A DNA stretch of 64,000 nt from Seminibacterium arietis (lineage in GTDB: Bacteria > Pseudomonadota > Gammaproteobacteria > Enterobacterales > Pasteurellaceae), in contig NZ_JBHTJN010000011.1 in the NCBI RefSeq assembly GCF_042675725.1, positions 186,001 through 250,000 of the forward strand. The letters are read 5' to 3'. Below the pieces are notes generated by a model. It was not told the DNA's origin and made no database searches. It saw only the letters and a program-made list of their open reading frames with translations. Shown in pieces: positions 45,123 through 53,101 of this stretch (position 1 is the first letter of the stretch; every line of letters starts with the position of its first letter). A program made the position numbers and the translations under genes.

Positions 45123-45851
45123 ATGCAAGGAAAAATTGCATTAGTCACAGGTGCGACACGAGGAATCGGTCGTGCAATCGCAGAGGAATTAAGCCGTAGA
45201 GGTGCATTTGTCATCGGTTCTGCGACTTCACAACGAGGTGCAGAAGCAATCTCGGCTTATTTAGGCGAAAAAGGTAAAGGTGTGGTCCTGAATGTAGCAG
45301 ATCAAGAATCTATTGAGTCAGTATTGGCTCAAATAAAATCGGATTTCGGTGATATTGATATTCTAGTCAATAACGCAGGTATCACGAAAGATTGTCTGCT
45401 AATGCGAATGAAAGAAGAAGATTGGTTTGATCTATTACAAACTAACTTAACTTCTGTTTTCCGCTTATCTAAAGCTATGCTACGTACAATGATGAAAAAG
45501 CGTTATGGTCGGATTATTACCATTGGTTCTGTTGTTGGTTCTACTGGTAACCCTGGTCAAACTAATTACTGTGCAGCAAAATCTGGTTTAATTGGTTTTA
45601 CTAAAGCATTAGCAAAAGAAGTTGCTTCTCGTGGAATTACTGTTAATGTAGTTGCACCAGGTTTTATAGCAACAGACATGACTGCAGTTCTTACTGATGA
45701 ACAAAAATCTGATATTTTGTCGCAAGTTCCTGCAGGACATTTAGGTGAACCTAAAGACATTGCTAAAGCAGTAGCATTTTTAGCATCTGATGATGCAGCT
45801 TACATTACTGGCACAACATTGCACGTCAATGGCGGCATGTATATGGCATAA
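45123..45851 (+). CDS. fabG: 3-oxoacyl-ACP reductase
   Basis: 242 residues from ATG 45123, just after the fabD stop with GGAG inside fabD. It reduces beta-ketoacyl-ACP with NADPH. The short-chain dehydrogenase features are complete: VTGATRGIGRAIAEEL (NADP site), NNAG, catalytic Ser in GSVVGSTGNPGQ, and the Tyr/Lys pair in NYCAAKSG (about 149-153). Confidence 0.97.
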   Translation: MQGKIALVTGATRGIGRAIAEELSRRGAFVIGSATSQRGAEAISAYLGEKGKGVVLNVADQESIESVLAQIKSDFGDIDILVNNAGITKDCLLMRMKEEDWFDLLQTNLTSVFRLSKAMLRTMMKKRYGRIITIGSVVGSTGNPGQTNYCAAKSGLIGFTKALAKEVASRGITVNVVAPGFIATDMTAVLTDEQKSDILSQVPAGHLGEPKDIAKAVAFLASDDAAYITGTTLHVNGGMYMA

Positions 45852-45954
45852 ATGAAAGAAAACGATTCAAAACTATTTTAAGTTTGGAATTTATTTAACA
45901 AAAGCATAGCAAAATAGCGGTGTTTTTGCTAAAATTTTATAGCAATGTAACTTT

Positions 45955-45987
45955 GTTACGTTGCCTGTTGCGTTAAGGCAACGTAAC
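45955..45987 (+). terminator. Stable hairpin between fabG and acpP
   Basis: A perfect 11-bp stem, GTTACGTTGCC (45955-45965) / GGCAACGTAAC (45977-45987), has an 11-base loop but no T tract. It may pause polymerase, protect mRNA ends or set the higher level of acpP mRNA. Confidence 0.5.
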
Positions 45988-46122
45988 GTAACTTACAATT
46001 GTGTGTATTTGAATTATTACTGTTTGTGGTTTGACCTTGAAAAAATGGGTTGCAACTTTGCGAAAAATACATACACTATAAAACCATTATTTTATCGCTA
46101 ACCATTTATAGGAAAAAGCAAA

Positions 46123-46353
46123 ATGAGCATTGAAGAACGCGTAAAGAAAATCATTGTTGAACAATTAGGTGTAAAAGAAGAAGATGTTAAACCTGAAGCA
46201 TCTTTTATTGAAGATTTAGGTGCTGACTCTCTAGATACTGTTGAATTAGTAATGGCTTTGGAAGAAGAATTTGACATCGAAATTCCTGATGAAGAAGCAG
46301 AAAAAATTACAACAGTTCAATCAGCGATTGACTACGTTCAAAATAATCAATAA
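46123..46353 (+). CDS. acpP: Acyl carrier protein
   Basis: 76 residues, acidic and helical. Ser36 in DLGADSLDTVELV is the 4'-phosphopantetheine attachment site. AGGAA lies nine bases before the ATG. It carries growing acyl chains for the Fab enzymes encoded just upstream and supplies PlsX. A 271-bp gap with a hairpin before it suggests its own promoter as well. Confidence 0.98.
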   Translation: MSIEERVKKIIVEQLGVKEEDVKPEASFIEDLGADSLDTVELVMALEEEFDIEIPDEEAEKITTVQSAIDYVQNNQ

Positions 46354-46556
46354 TTTCACTCAAAGGGCGATAAATCATCGCCCTGTTACTTTATTCACTC
46401 CTTTCCATTATTCAAGTTTATCAAAACGTTTGTAATTTTGATCTAAATTATCTTTTACGAAAATAAATTGTATTTTTCCACTCATATTATTGTCGAAATA
46501 TCTAAAATTAGAGTATGATTTGTTGGGATTAAACTATAACTATTAGGGGTTTACAC

Positions 46557-47885
46557 ATGCTTTATCTAGAATTTATCTTTCTACTTATTATGCTTTACAC
46601 TGGGAGCCGCTATGGTGGCATCGGACTTGGTGTAGTGTCAGGTATTGGGCTTGCTATTGAAGTTTTTATTTTCCGAATGCCAATTGGGAAAGCTCCCATT
46701 GATGTAATGTTAATTATTTTATCCGTTGTTACTTGTGCTTCGATCTTGGAAGCTGCTGGTGGGTTAAAATTCATGCTACAAATAGCAGAAAGAATCCTCA
46801 GAAGCAATCCTAAACGAGTAACATTATTAGGTCCAATAGTGACTTATTTAATGACGTTTATGCTAGGAACTGGACATTCTGTTTACTCTATTATGCCTAT
46901 CATTGGTGATATTGCACTAAAAAATAAAATTCGCCCTGAGCGCCCAATGGCAGCAGCTTCCGTAGCTTCTCAGTTAGCAATAACTTCTAGTCCATTAGCC
47001 GCTGCTATTGCGTTTTATTTGACTCAAATTGCACAGATTCCTGGTTATGAACATGTATCTTTATTAAATATCATTTCAGTAACTATTCCTGCGACTTTCT
47101 GTGGTACATTGGCTCTTTCTCTTTACAGCCTACGTCGTGGTAAAGAATTGGAAGAAGACAAAGAATATCAACGCCGTTTGCAAGATCCTGTATGGCGTGA
47201 ACGTATTCTAAACACCACAACCACTTCACTAAATGATGAATTACCAAGTACCGCTAAATGGTCTGTTTATTTGTTCATACTCGCATTAATTACTGTTGTT
47301 GTAATCGCAATGCTCCCTGAAATACGAACTATCGGCACAGGCAAACCAATTAAAATGTCATTAATCATTCAAATTATGATGCTTTGCTTTGGTGGAATTA
47401 TTTTACTTGCGACTAAAACTAATCCGCAAACTGTACCAAATGGCGTTGTATTCAAATCAGGTATGGTTGCGGCAATTGCAATTTTTGGTATTGCATGGAT
47501 GAGTGATACTTATTTCCAATATGCTATGCCAAGTTTCAAAGCAGCTGTTACTTCAATGGTAGAGCATTACCCTTGGACATTTGCACTCGCATTGTTTGCA
47601 GTTTCTGTTGTGATTAATAGCCAAGCCGCAACGGCTGTAATGATGCTACCTGTAGGAATAAGTTTAGGTTTGCCTGCTCCATTATTAGTTGGTCTAATCC
47701 CTGCAACTTATGCATATTTCTTTATTCCAAACTACCCATCTGATATTGCAACCGTCAACTTTGACGTAACGGGTACAACTAAAATAGGTAAATATTACTT
47801 TAATCATAGCTTTATGGTGCCAGGACTAATTGGGGTGACTATCGCTTGTATTATTGGCTGTATTATTGCCCAATTTGTAATTTAA
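46557..47885 (+). CDS. dcuB: Anaerobic C4-dicarboxylate antiporter (Dcu family, DcuB-like)
   Basis: 442 residues, about 10-12 membrane segments. It is an inner-membrane antiporter exchanging fumarate, malate or aspartate for succinate during anaerobic fumarate respiration. It begins MLYLEFIFLLIMLYTGSRYG, with TYLMTFMLGTGHSVYSIMP near 96 and SVVINSQAATAVMMLPVGI near 350, typical of Dcu carriers; length and start are closer to DcuB than DcuA. It is followed by a strong uptake-signal terminator. A weak FNR-like stretch occurs upstream. Confidence 0.92.
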   Translation: MLYLEFIFLLIMLYTGSRYGGIGLGVVSGIGLAIEVFIFRMPIGKAPIDVMLIILSVVTCASILEAAGGLKFMLQIAERILRSNPKRVTLLGPIVTYLMTFMLGTGHSVYSIMPIIGDIALKNKIRPERPMAAASVASQLAITSSPLAAAIAFYLTQIAQIPGYEHVSLLNIISVTIPATFCGTLALSLYSLRRGKELEEDKEYQRRLQDPVWRERILNTTTTSLNDELPSTAKWSVYLFILALITVVVIAMLPEIRTIGTGKPIKMSLIIQIMMLCFGGIILLATKTNPQTVPNGVVFKSGMVAAIAIFGIAWMSDTYFQYAMPSFKAAVTSMVEHYPWTFALALFAVSVVINSQAATAVMMLPVGISLGLPAPLLVGLIPATYAYFFIPNYPSDIATVNFDVTGTTKIGKYYFNHSFMVPGLIGVTIACIIGCIIAQFVI

Positions 47886-47912
47886 TAAAAACTATTTTCT
47901 ACTCTATTAATC

Positions 47913-47943
47913 AAAAGTGCGGTGAAAACTACCGCACTTTTTT
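47913..47943 (+). terminator. Terminator of dcuB made of paired uptake signals
   Basis: AAAAGTGCGGT (47913-47923), loop GAAAACT, ACCGCACTTTTTT: an 11-bp stem with a T tract 28 bases past the stop. Confidence 0.9.
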
Positions 47944-47991
47944 CGATAAAAATTTCAACAATAAACTATATTTTTAATATTTCAAAAAAAC

Positions 47992-48020
47992 AAAAGGCTG
48001 ATATTCAATTCAGCCTTTTT
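47992..48020 (-). terminator. Terminator of rho
   Basis: The stem AAAAGGCTGA (47992-48001) / TCAGCCTTTT (48010-48019) has an 8-base loop and T residues on both strands. It lies about 45 bases past the rho stop. Confidence 0.85.
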
Positions 48021-48064
48021 TATAGTACTCTAATTAAAATGGGTTATTCACTACAATTTTTCTA

Positions 48065-49327
48065 TTACGAACGTTTCATAATATCAAAAAATGCTTCGTT
48101 AGTTTTCGCAATAGAAAGTTTATCAATTAAGAATTCCATTGCTTCGACTTCGCCCATAGGATTAAGTATCTTACGCAGAATCCACATTTTTTGTAGTTCA
48201 TCTGGTGTAGTAAGCAAATCTTCTTTTCTCGTACCTGAACGATTAAAATCAATAGCAGGGAAAACACGTTTTTCCGCGATTTTACGAGAAAGATGCAATT
48301 CCATATTACCCGTACCTTTAAATTCTTCAAAGATGACTTCATCCATTTTTGAACCTGTATCCACAAGTGCGGTAGCAATAATTGTTAAACTGCCGCCTTC
48401 CTCAACATTTCGTGCAGCACCGAAGAAACGCTTTGGACGGTGTAATGCATTAGCATCTACCCCCCCTGATAAAATCTTGCCTGATGCAGGAGTTACTGTG
48501 TTATAAGCTCGAGCAAGACGAGTAATACTATCTAATAAAATCACAACGTCTTTTTTATGTTCCACAGAACGTTTTGCTTTTTCAATTACCATTTCTGCAA
48601 CTTGAACATGGCGTGATGCTGGCTCATCAAAAGTTGAAGCAATTACTTCACCTTTCACTGAACGTTGCATTTCAGTTACTTCTTCTGGACGTTCATCAAT
48701 CAACAATACAATCAACTCACATTCAGGATAATTATGTGTAATACTTTGAGCAATATTTTGCAACAACATCGTTTTACCAGCTTTTGGTGGTGCTACAATC
48801 AAACCACGTTGTCCTTTTCCAATAGGAGAAGCTAAATCTAAAATACGAGCTGTTAAATCTTCTGTTGAGCCATTACCACGCTCCATTCTTAAACGAGAAT
48901 TAGCATGTAAAGGAGTCAGGTTTTCAAAAAGAATTTTACTACGAGAAACTTCTGGACGATCATCATTAACTTGATCAACTTTCAGTAAAGCGAAATAACG
49001 CTCTCCTTCTTTTGGCGGGCGAATTTTGCCTTCGATTTTATCACCAGTTTGTAAATTAAAACGGCGAATTTGGCTTGGTGACACATAAATATCATCAGGA
49101 CCTGCAAGATAGGAACTATCTGCTGAACGCAAGAAACCAAAACCGTCAGGTAAAATTTCTAGCACTCCACCACCAAAAATATCTTCACCGCTTTTAGCGT
49201 GTTGTTTTAAAATCGCAAAAACAATGTCTTGCTTACGTAAACGAGCTAAATTTTCTAAGCCCATTTGTTCTTCACCAAGTTTTACTAAAACTGGTACAGG
49301 TGTATTTTTTAGTTCTGTTAAATGCAT
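48065..49327 (-). CDS. rho: Transcription termination factor Rho
   Basis: 420 residues. Rho is a hexameric RNA helicase that ends unstructured transcripts. The N-terminal RNA-binding domain has EILPDGFGFLRS (RNP-like) and DIYVSPSQIRRF. The ATPase core has PPKAGKTMLLQNIA (Walker A, about 180), LIVLLIDERPEEV (Walker B) and the R-loop/Q-loop segment ILSGGVDANALHRPKRFFGAARN. Full length, its own transcript, divergent from the Slam module. Confidence 0.97.
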   Translation of the reverse strand: MHLTELKNTPVPVLVKLGEEQMGLENLARLRKQDIVFAILKQHAKSGEDIFGGGVLEILPDGFGFLRSADSSYLAGPDDIYVSPSQIRRFNLQTGDKIEGKIRPPKEGERYFALLKVDQVNDDRPEVSRSKILFENLTPLHANSRLRMERGNGSTEDLTARILDLASPIGKGQRGLIVAPPKAGKTMLLQNIAQSITHNYPECELIVLLIDERPEEVTEMQRSVKGEVIASTFDEPASRHVQVAEMVIEKAKRSVEHKKDVVILLDSITRLARAYNTVTPASGKILSGGVDANALHRPKRFFGAARNVEEGGSLTIIATALVDTGSKMDEVIFEEFKGTGNMELHLSRKIAEKRVFPAIDFNRSGTRKEDLLTTPDELQKMWILRKILNPMGEVEAMEFLIDKLSIAKTNEAFFDIMKRS

Positions 49328-49511
49328 AATTTGAAATGTTTATTTAGATTATAAGATTTGAAATAATTCGATGGAATGTTAAGCACAAATGAATGTGCGT
49401 AAGTTACCACTAAATCTATTTGCTGTCTAGTTATTCATGAAAAAATTAATTTACTCATTTTCATAAAAGTTTTGATTATCGTCATTAACATGATACCAAT
49501 AGATTTTATTT

Positions 49512-49527
49512 TTTGATCTAGATCACA
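49512..49527 (+). promoter_or_regulatory. CRP-like operator upstream of the surface-lipoprotein gene
   Basis: TTTGA-TCTAGA-TCACA matches the CRP site TGTGA-N6-TCACA at 9 of 10 positions, and the central TCTAGA is the Pasteurellaceae favourite. It lies about 60 bases before the Fur box. The rho promoter also faces it, so either gene could be the target. Confidence 0.65.
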
Positions 49528-49572
49528 CTTTAGCTCTTTGGAAATTAAAATTATTTACAATGTAAAGTTTAT

Positions 49573-49587
49573 TGATAATAATTATCG
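49573..49587 (+). promoter_or_regulatory. Fur box at the promoter of the lipoprotein-receptor-Slam operon
   Basis: TGATAAT-A-ATTATCG matches the 7-1-7 Fur core TGATAAT-N-ATTATCA at 14 of 15 positions. It overlaps a likely -10 (TAATAA), 16 bases from TTTACA, and lies about 42 bp before the ATG. This predicts repression when iron is plentiful. Confidence 0.8.
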
Positions 49588-49628
49588 ATCTTAAAATTAT
49601 ATTAATTATTACTAGGAATAATTAAGAA

Positions 49629-50777
49629 ATGAAAACAACCCAACTTAACTTAGATAAACTCACTAAAAAACTCACTTATTCAACTCTTTTTTTAACCGCA
49701 CTTTTTGGTCTCTCCGCTTGCTCAGGCTCTAGTAACCAATCCACACCAGCTCCTAGCCAAACACCACCATCTCAACCATCTGGACCTTCTGATAAACCTT
49801 CTACCCCATCTGAACCCTCAGACAAACTTTCAGAAGAAGGCAAAAAAGTGACTTGGCGACAACTTACAGGCTTTCCACCTTCTAGTGATGTTGCTGTAAA
49901 TGACCCATACAATGAAAAACAAAGAGGAAAAATTTCACCTGACCAAAATGCCGCTGGTTATTTAAATGGTGATATGCGTTTCGGTAATAACAAAGACTTC
50001 CGCAAAGAACAAGATCGAAAAGAAGTAGGCTATAACCCCGATTTTATGAACACTGGCACAATTGATAAAGATACTTTACAGCAATATGGGACAGAAGGAA
50101 GTTACAAATTTCATTTCGTCAATCAAAAAGACTCTACTTATTTCACTTGGAAATCAGAATCACCATCAACTGTGCAAGGCGAAAAAGTATATGGATTAGC
50201 AGCTGGTTATGTGGCAATACCAACTACGAAACCAATTAGTGAATTAAAATCAAAAGGAACAGCTACTTATAAAGGGCATGTTATTACCAATAAAGCTAAA
50301 GACAGTAAAGAAGTACATTTAGCAGACTTAGAATTAACGGCAGATTTTAGCAAATTAGAAATAAGTGGAAAAATAACTAAACGAGATGATGCATTACTTG
50401 ATAGTAGAGCTAAGCTTGATGGTGAAAATTTAAGTGAATACACTACAAAACAAGAAGAAGCGGACAGAGACCGAGATTTAACGCTAATATCTAAAGAAGA
50501 ATACGACGAAATGGTTGCTAAAAATGAAAAAATCAAAAAAACTTACCGCACTTTAGATATTACATTAAATCCAGCCAAAATTGAGAGTGCAAATGGTGTG
50601 ATTTCTTTCCGCAAAAATACTGGAGGCTTCAAATACAAAAAAATGAATGGTTCAGATCGCGACACTGGTGTTTGGGGCGGTATTTTTGCAGGTAATGAAG
50701 CAACAGAAGTTGTCGGTGAAATTCAAGGTGGCGATAGCTTCGCAAGCTTTGGTGCAACAGAAGAAACTAAACAATAA
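49629..50777 (+). CDS. Slam-dependent surface lipoprotein with TbpB-like barrel
   Basis: 382 residues. A lipoprotein signal ends L-S-A-C with Cys31. A Pro/Ser-rich tether follows (about 32-75), as in surface-tethered lipoproteins. The C-terminal part carries the TbpB/factor-H-binding-type beta barrel: GTATYKGHVI with LELTADFSKLEISGKI, and at the end GVWGGIFAGNEATEVVGEIQ then FASFGA. There is one lobe only, whereas TbpB has two, so it is closer in size to HpuA or a half TbpB. It would bind a host protein at the cell surface and present it to the receptor encoded 24 bp downstream. The ligand is unknown. An uptake signal lies in the signal-peptide codons. Confidence 0.8.
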   Translation: MKTTQLNLDKLTKKLTYSTLFLTALFGLSACSGSSNQSTPAPSQTPPSQPSGPSDKPSTPSEPSDKLSEEGKKVTWRQLTGFPPSSDVAVNDPYNEKQRGKISPDQNAAGYLNGDMRFGNNKDFRKEQDRKEVGYNPDFMNTGTIDKDTLQQYGTEGSYKFHFVNQKDSTYFTWKSESPSTVQGEKVYGLAAGYVAIPTTKPISELKSKGTATYKGHVITNKAKDSKEVHLADLELTADFSKLEISGKITKRDDALLDSRAKLDGENLSEYTTKQEEADRDRDLTLISKEEYDEMVAKNEKIKKTYRTLDITLNPAKIESANGVISFRKNTGGFKYKKMNGSDRDTGVWGGIFAGNEATEVVGEIQGGDSFASFGATEETKQ

Positions 50778-50801
50778 ATTGAATAATATTTAGGAATAAT
50801 A

Positions 50802-53033
50802 ATGAAAAAAACTTTTATCTCACTCCTTATTGCGACCACTTTAAGCGGTATTTATAGCGCTGCTTATGCAGAAACTGATATTGAAATTGACGAAATTGAT
50901 GTGTCGGGGGAAATTAGCGATAACAAAGCTGATAAAGCTTTTAACACGGCTGGGGCTGTGGTTGTTCGTGGTTCAGATAAACGTCTGCAAAGTTTAAACA
51001 GTGTAGTACGTTCATTACCTGGTGTTTATACCAATATGGATGCCACACAAGGTACGTTAAGCATTAATGTTCGTGGTATGACTGGACTGGGACGCGTTTC
51101 TACCCTAGTAGATGGTGTACCACAAACTTTCTTTGGTACTTCTGCTAATGGAAATCGTAGATATCACGATAATGATGAAGGTGGATTAGGACCAAGTAGC
51201 CAGTTCGGTACAATGGTTGAACCTAATTTTTTAGCCAGTTTAACTGTACACAAAGGATTTTCTTCGGGTGCAGCAGGAACAAACTCACTAGCGGGTAGTG
51301 CACAACTTCGTACTATCGGTGTTGATGATGTTATTTTTGCTGGCAATAAAGTGGGGGTTATCAGCAGATTCCAATATGGTACAAATGCTCTTGGATACAG
51401 CGGTATGCTTGGCGTCGCTGGAAAAACTAAAGCGTTTACTGATACAGGTTCAGTAGGTGCTTTAGTTGCTTATAGTCAGCGTCATATTGGCTCAAATTTC
51501 AAACGTGGTGATGGTACTTACGCTTCTATTAACAAATATAATAAACGTATGGATCAACGCCCTAAATCGTGGTTAGCGAAAGTTGAAGTTAATCCAACCT
51601 CTGATCAGCATATTTTACTTAGTGGAGTTGATTATTTGAGTAATATTGGAGGACGGGATATTATCAACAAGTCCTATTCAATCAAATATAATTATACGCC
51701 TAATTCAGATTTAATTGATTTTGAAGTTTTAGCATCTAAAACTAAATCTGATCAACAATTTGATGATGATTCACTACTATGGGAATTATCAGACGGTTCA
51801 ACTAAAAATAATTCATATTATTTTAACTTACAAAATAGAAGCTACTTTAATTTCAACGATTCAAAACTGACTTTAGAGTATGGTGCAAATTATTTCACGA
51901 ATGATTACTCACGTTCTGCTAAAGGAAAAAATCAGGATAATCTTGAACACACCCCATTTTCTCCAACAGGAAAACAAAAAATATTTAGCTCATTTTTATC
52001 ATCAAAATGGGAAAAAGATATTTATACCGTTGAAGGTGGATTACTGTATACTCGCTCCATTTTTTCGGGCTTTAAACCAGAATGTACTGGTCCGACTAAA
52101 GAGGCTATTTCTTGTGTCCCAATGGGAGCGTGGAATGTAAAAATGGTTAATTATTCATTAAACCCTTCTGTTCAATTATCAGTAGAATTATCACCTTGGT
52201 TTAAGCCGTTTGTGAGTTATGCAAAAACCACTCGTATGCCGAATATCCAAGAAATATTCTTCAATAATGAAGGTGGTGGTTCAATGAACCCTTTCTTAAA
52301 GCCTGAGAAAGCAACGACTGCCCAAGTTGGTTTTAATACGTTTAAACACGGCGTGTTCACGGAAAATGATAAACTAGGGGCTAAACTCGTTTATTACCGC
52401 ACTAAATATGAAAATTATATTTTTTCAAAATCATTTCATCTCAGTAAAAAAAATGAGTTAACTGAAGATCCTAATGATATTGGACCTGCTGGTTTTCAAG
52501 CCCAAATATCAGTTAATTCACTAGATCCAATAAAACATAGTGGTATTGAGTTAGAGCTAAATTATGATAACTACTATTTCTTTAGTCATTTAACTTATAG
52601 TCATCAAAAAACATCTCAACCATTAGGAGTACAAGCTTCTACTGACGGATTTGGCTATGGTGATATTTATGAACTGCCTGAATATTACGGTTCGCTTGAT
52701 ACTGGTTTTAAACTATTCAATCAAAAACTAATTTTAGGCAGTATTTTAAAATATATGGGTACAGCATATCGTTTGAATCCATATGTAGAGACAAATGAAG
52801 ATGGAAAATATAGTATTGAAAAAGAAAAATTGCCAGTAAGTCCAATAATCGTTGATTTTTATGCTACATATAAAGTAAATAAAAATTTAATGCTAAAAGC
52901 AAGCGTACAAAATGCATTTAATAAACTATATATTGATCCATTAAACAGTCAAAATACTATTAGAGGTGAAGAAAACGTGACTAACTATGCAAGAGGTAGA
53001 ACGTTCATTCTCGGTGGTGAATTAAGATTTTAA
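50802..53033 (+). CDS. TonB-dependent outer-membrane receptor, partner of the surface lipoprotein
   Basis: 743 residues. It has a signal peptide (1-23, ending AYA) and a probable TonB box EIDVSG (about 32-37). The plug domain spans to about 165 with LNSVVRSLPGVYTN, SINVRGMTGLGRVSTLVDGV and GSAQLRTI. A 22-strand barrel follows, ending NYARGRTFILGGELRF with the terminal Phe expected for outer-membrane insertion. It should import iron, haem or another metal using TonB energy. At 743 residues it is shorter than TbpA (about 900) and nearer HpuB, haemophore receptors or the short TbpA2. Substrate cannot be told by eye. It sits between the lipoprotein and the Slam gene, most likely as one operon. 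Confidence 0.88.
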   Translation: MKKTFISLLIATTLSGIYSAAYAETDIEIDEIDVSGEISDNKADKAFNTAGAVVVRGSDKRLQSLNSVVRSLPGVYTNMDATQGTLSINVRGMTGLGRVSTLVDGVPQTFFGTSANGNRRYHDNDEGGLGPSSQFGTMVEPNFLASLTVHKGFSSGAAGTNSLAGSAQLRTIGVDDVIFAGNKVGVISRFQYGTNALGYSGMLGVAGKTKAFTDTGSVGALVAYSQRHIGSNFKRGDGTYASINKYNKRMDQRPKSWLAKVEVNPTSDQHILLSGVDYLSNIGGRDIINKSYSIKYNYTPNSDLIDFEVLASKTKSDQQFDDDSLLWELSDGSTKNNSYYFNLQNRSYFNFNDSKLTLEYGANYFTNDYSRSAKGKNQDNLEHTPFSPTGKQKIFSSFLSSKWEKDIYTVEGGLLYTRSIFSGFKPECTGPTKEAISCVPMGAWNVKMVNYSLNPSVQLSVELSPWFKPFVSYAKTTRMPNIQEIFFNNEGGGSMNPFLKPEKATTAQVGFNTFKHGVFTENDKLGAKLVYYRTKYENYIFSKSFHLSKKNELTEDPNDIGPAGFQAQISVNSLDPIKHSGIELELNYDNYYFFSHLTYSHQKTSQPLGVQASTDGFGYGDIYELPEYYGSLDTGFKLFNQKLILGSILKYMGTAYRLNPYVETNEDGKYSIEKEKLPVSPIIVDFYATYKVNKNLMLKASVQNAFNKLYIDPLNSQNTIRGEENVTNYARGRTFILGGELRF

Positions 53034-53101
53034 TTTTCTTTGACAAGTTCTCTCTTTTAATTAAGAGAGAACTTTATTTTTTTATTTAGTTTGGAATTAA
53101 A

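Larger units (their letters stand above)
49328..49628. other. Divergent control region between rho and the Slam module
   Basis: Contains a GCACA/TGTGC hairpin (49383-49398) on the rho side and, toward the lipoprotein gene, the CRP-like and Fur-like sites listed separately. No open frame. Confidence 0.6.

Noticed and set aside
46438..46451. FNR-like TTGAT-CTAA-ATTAT before dcuB
   Set aside because: Only the left half is perfect, and relative to the best -10 (46514-46519) it would lie near -80, not at the usual activating position.
47922..48506. Open frame opposite the end of rho
   Set aside because: Reads through two terminators and is antisense to conserved rho; a shadow frame.
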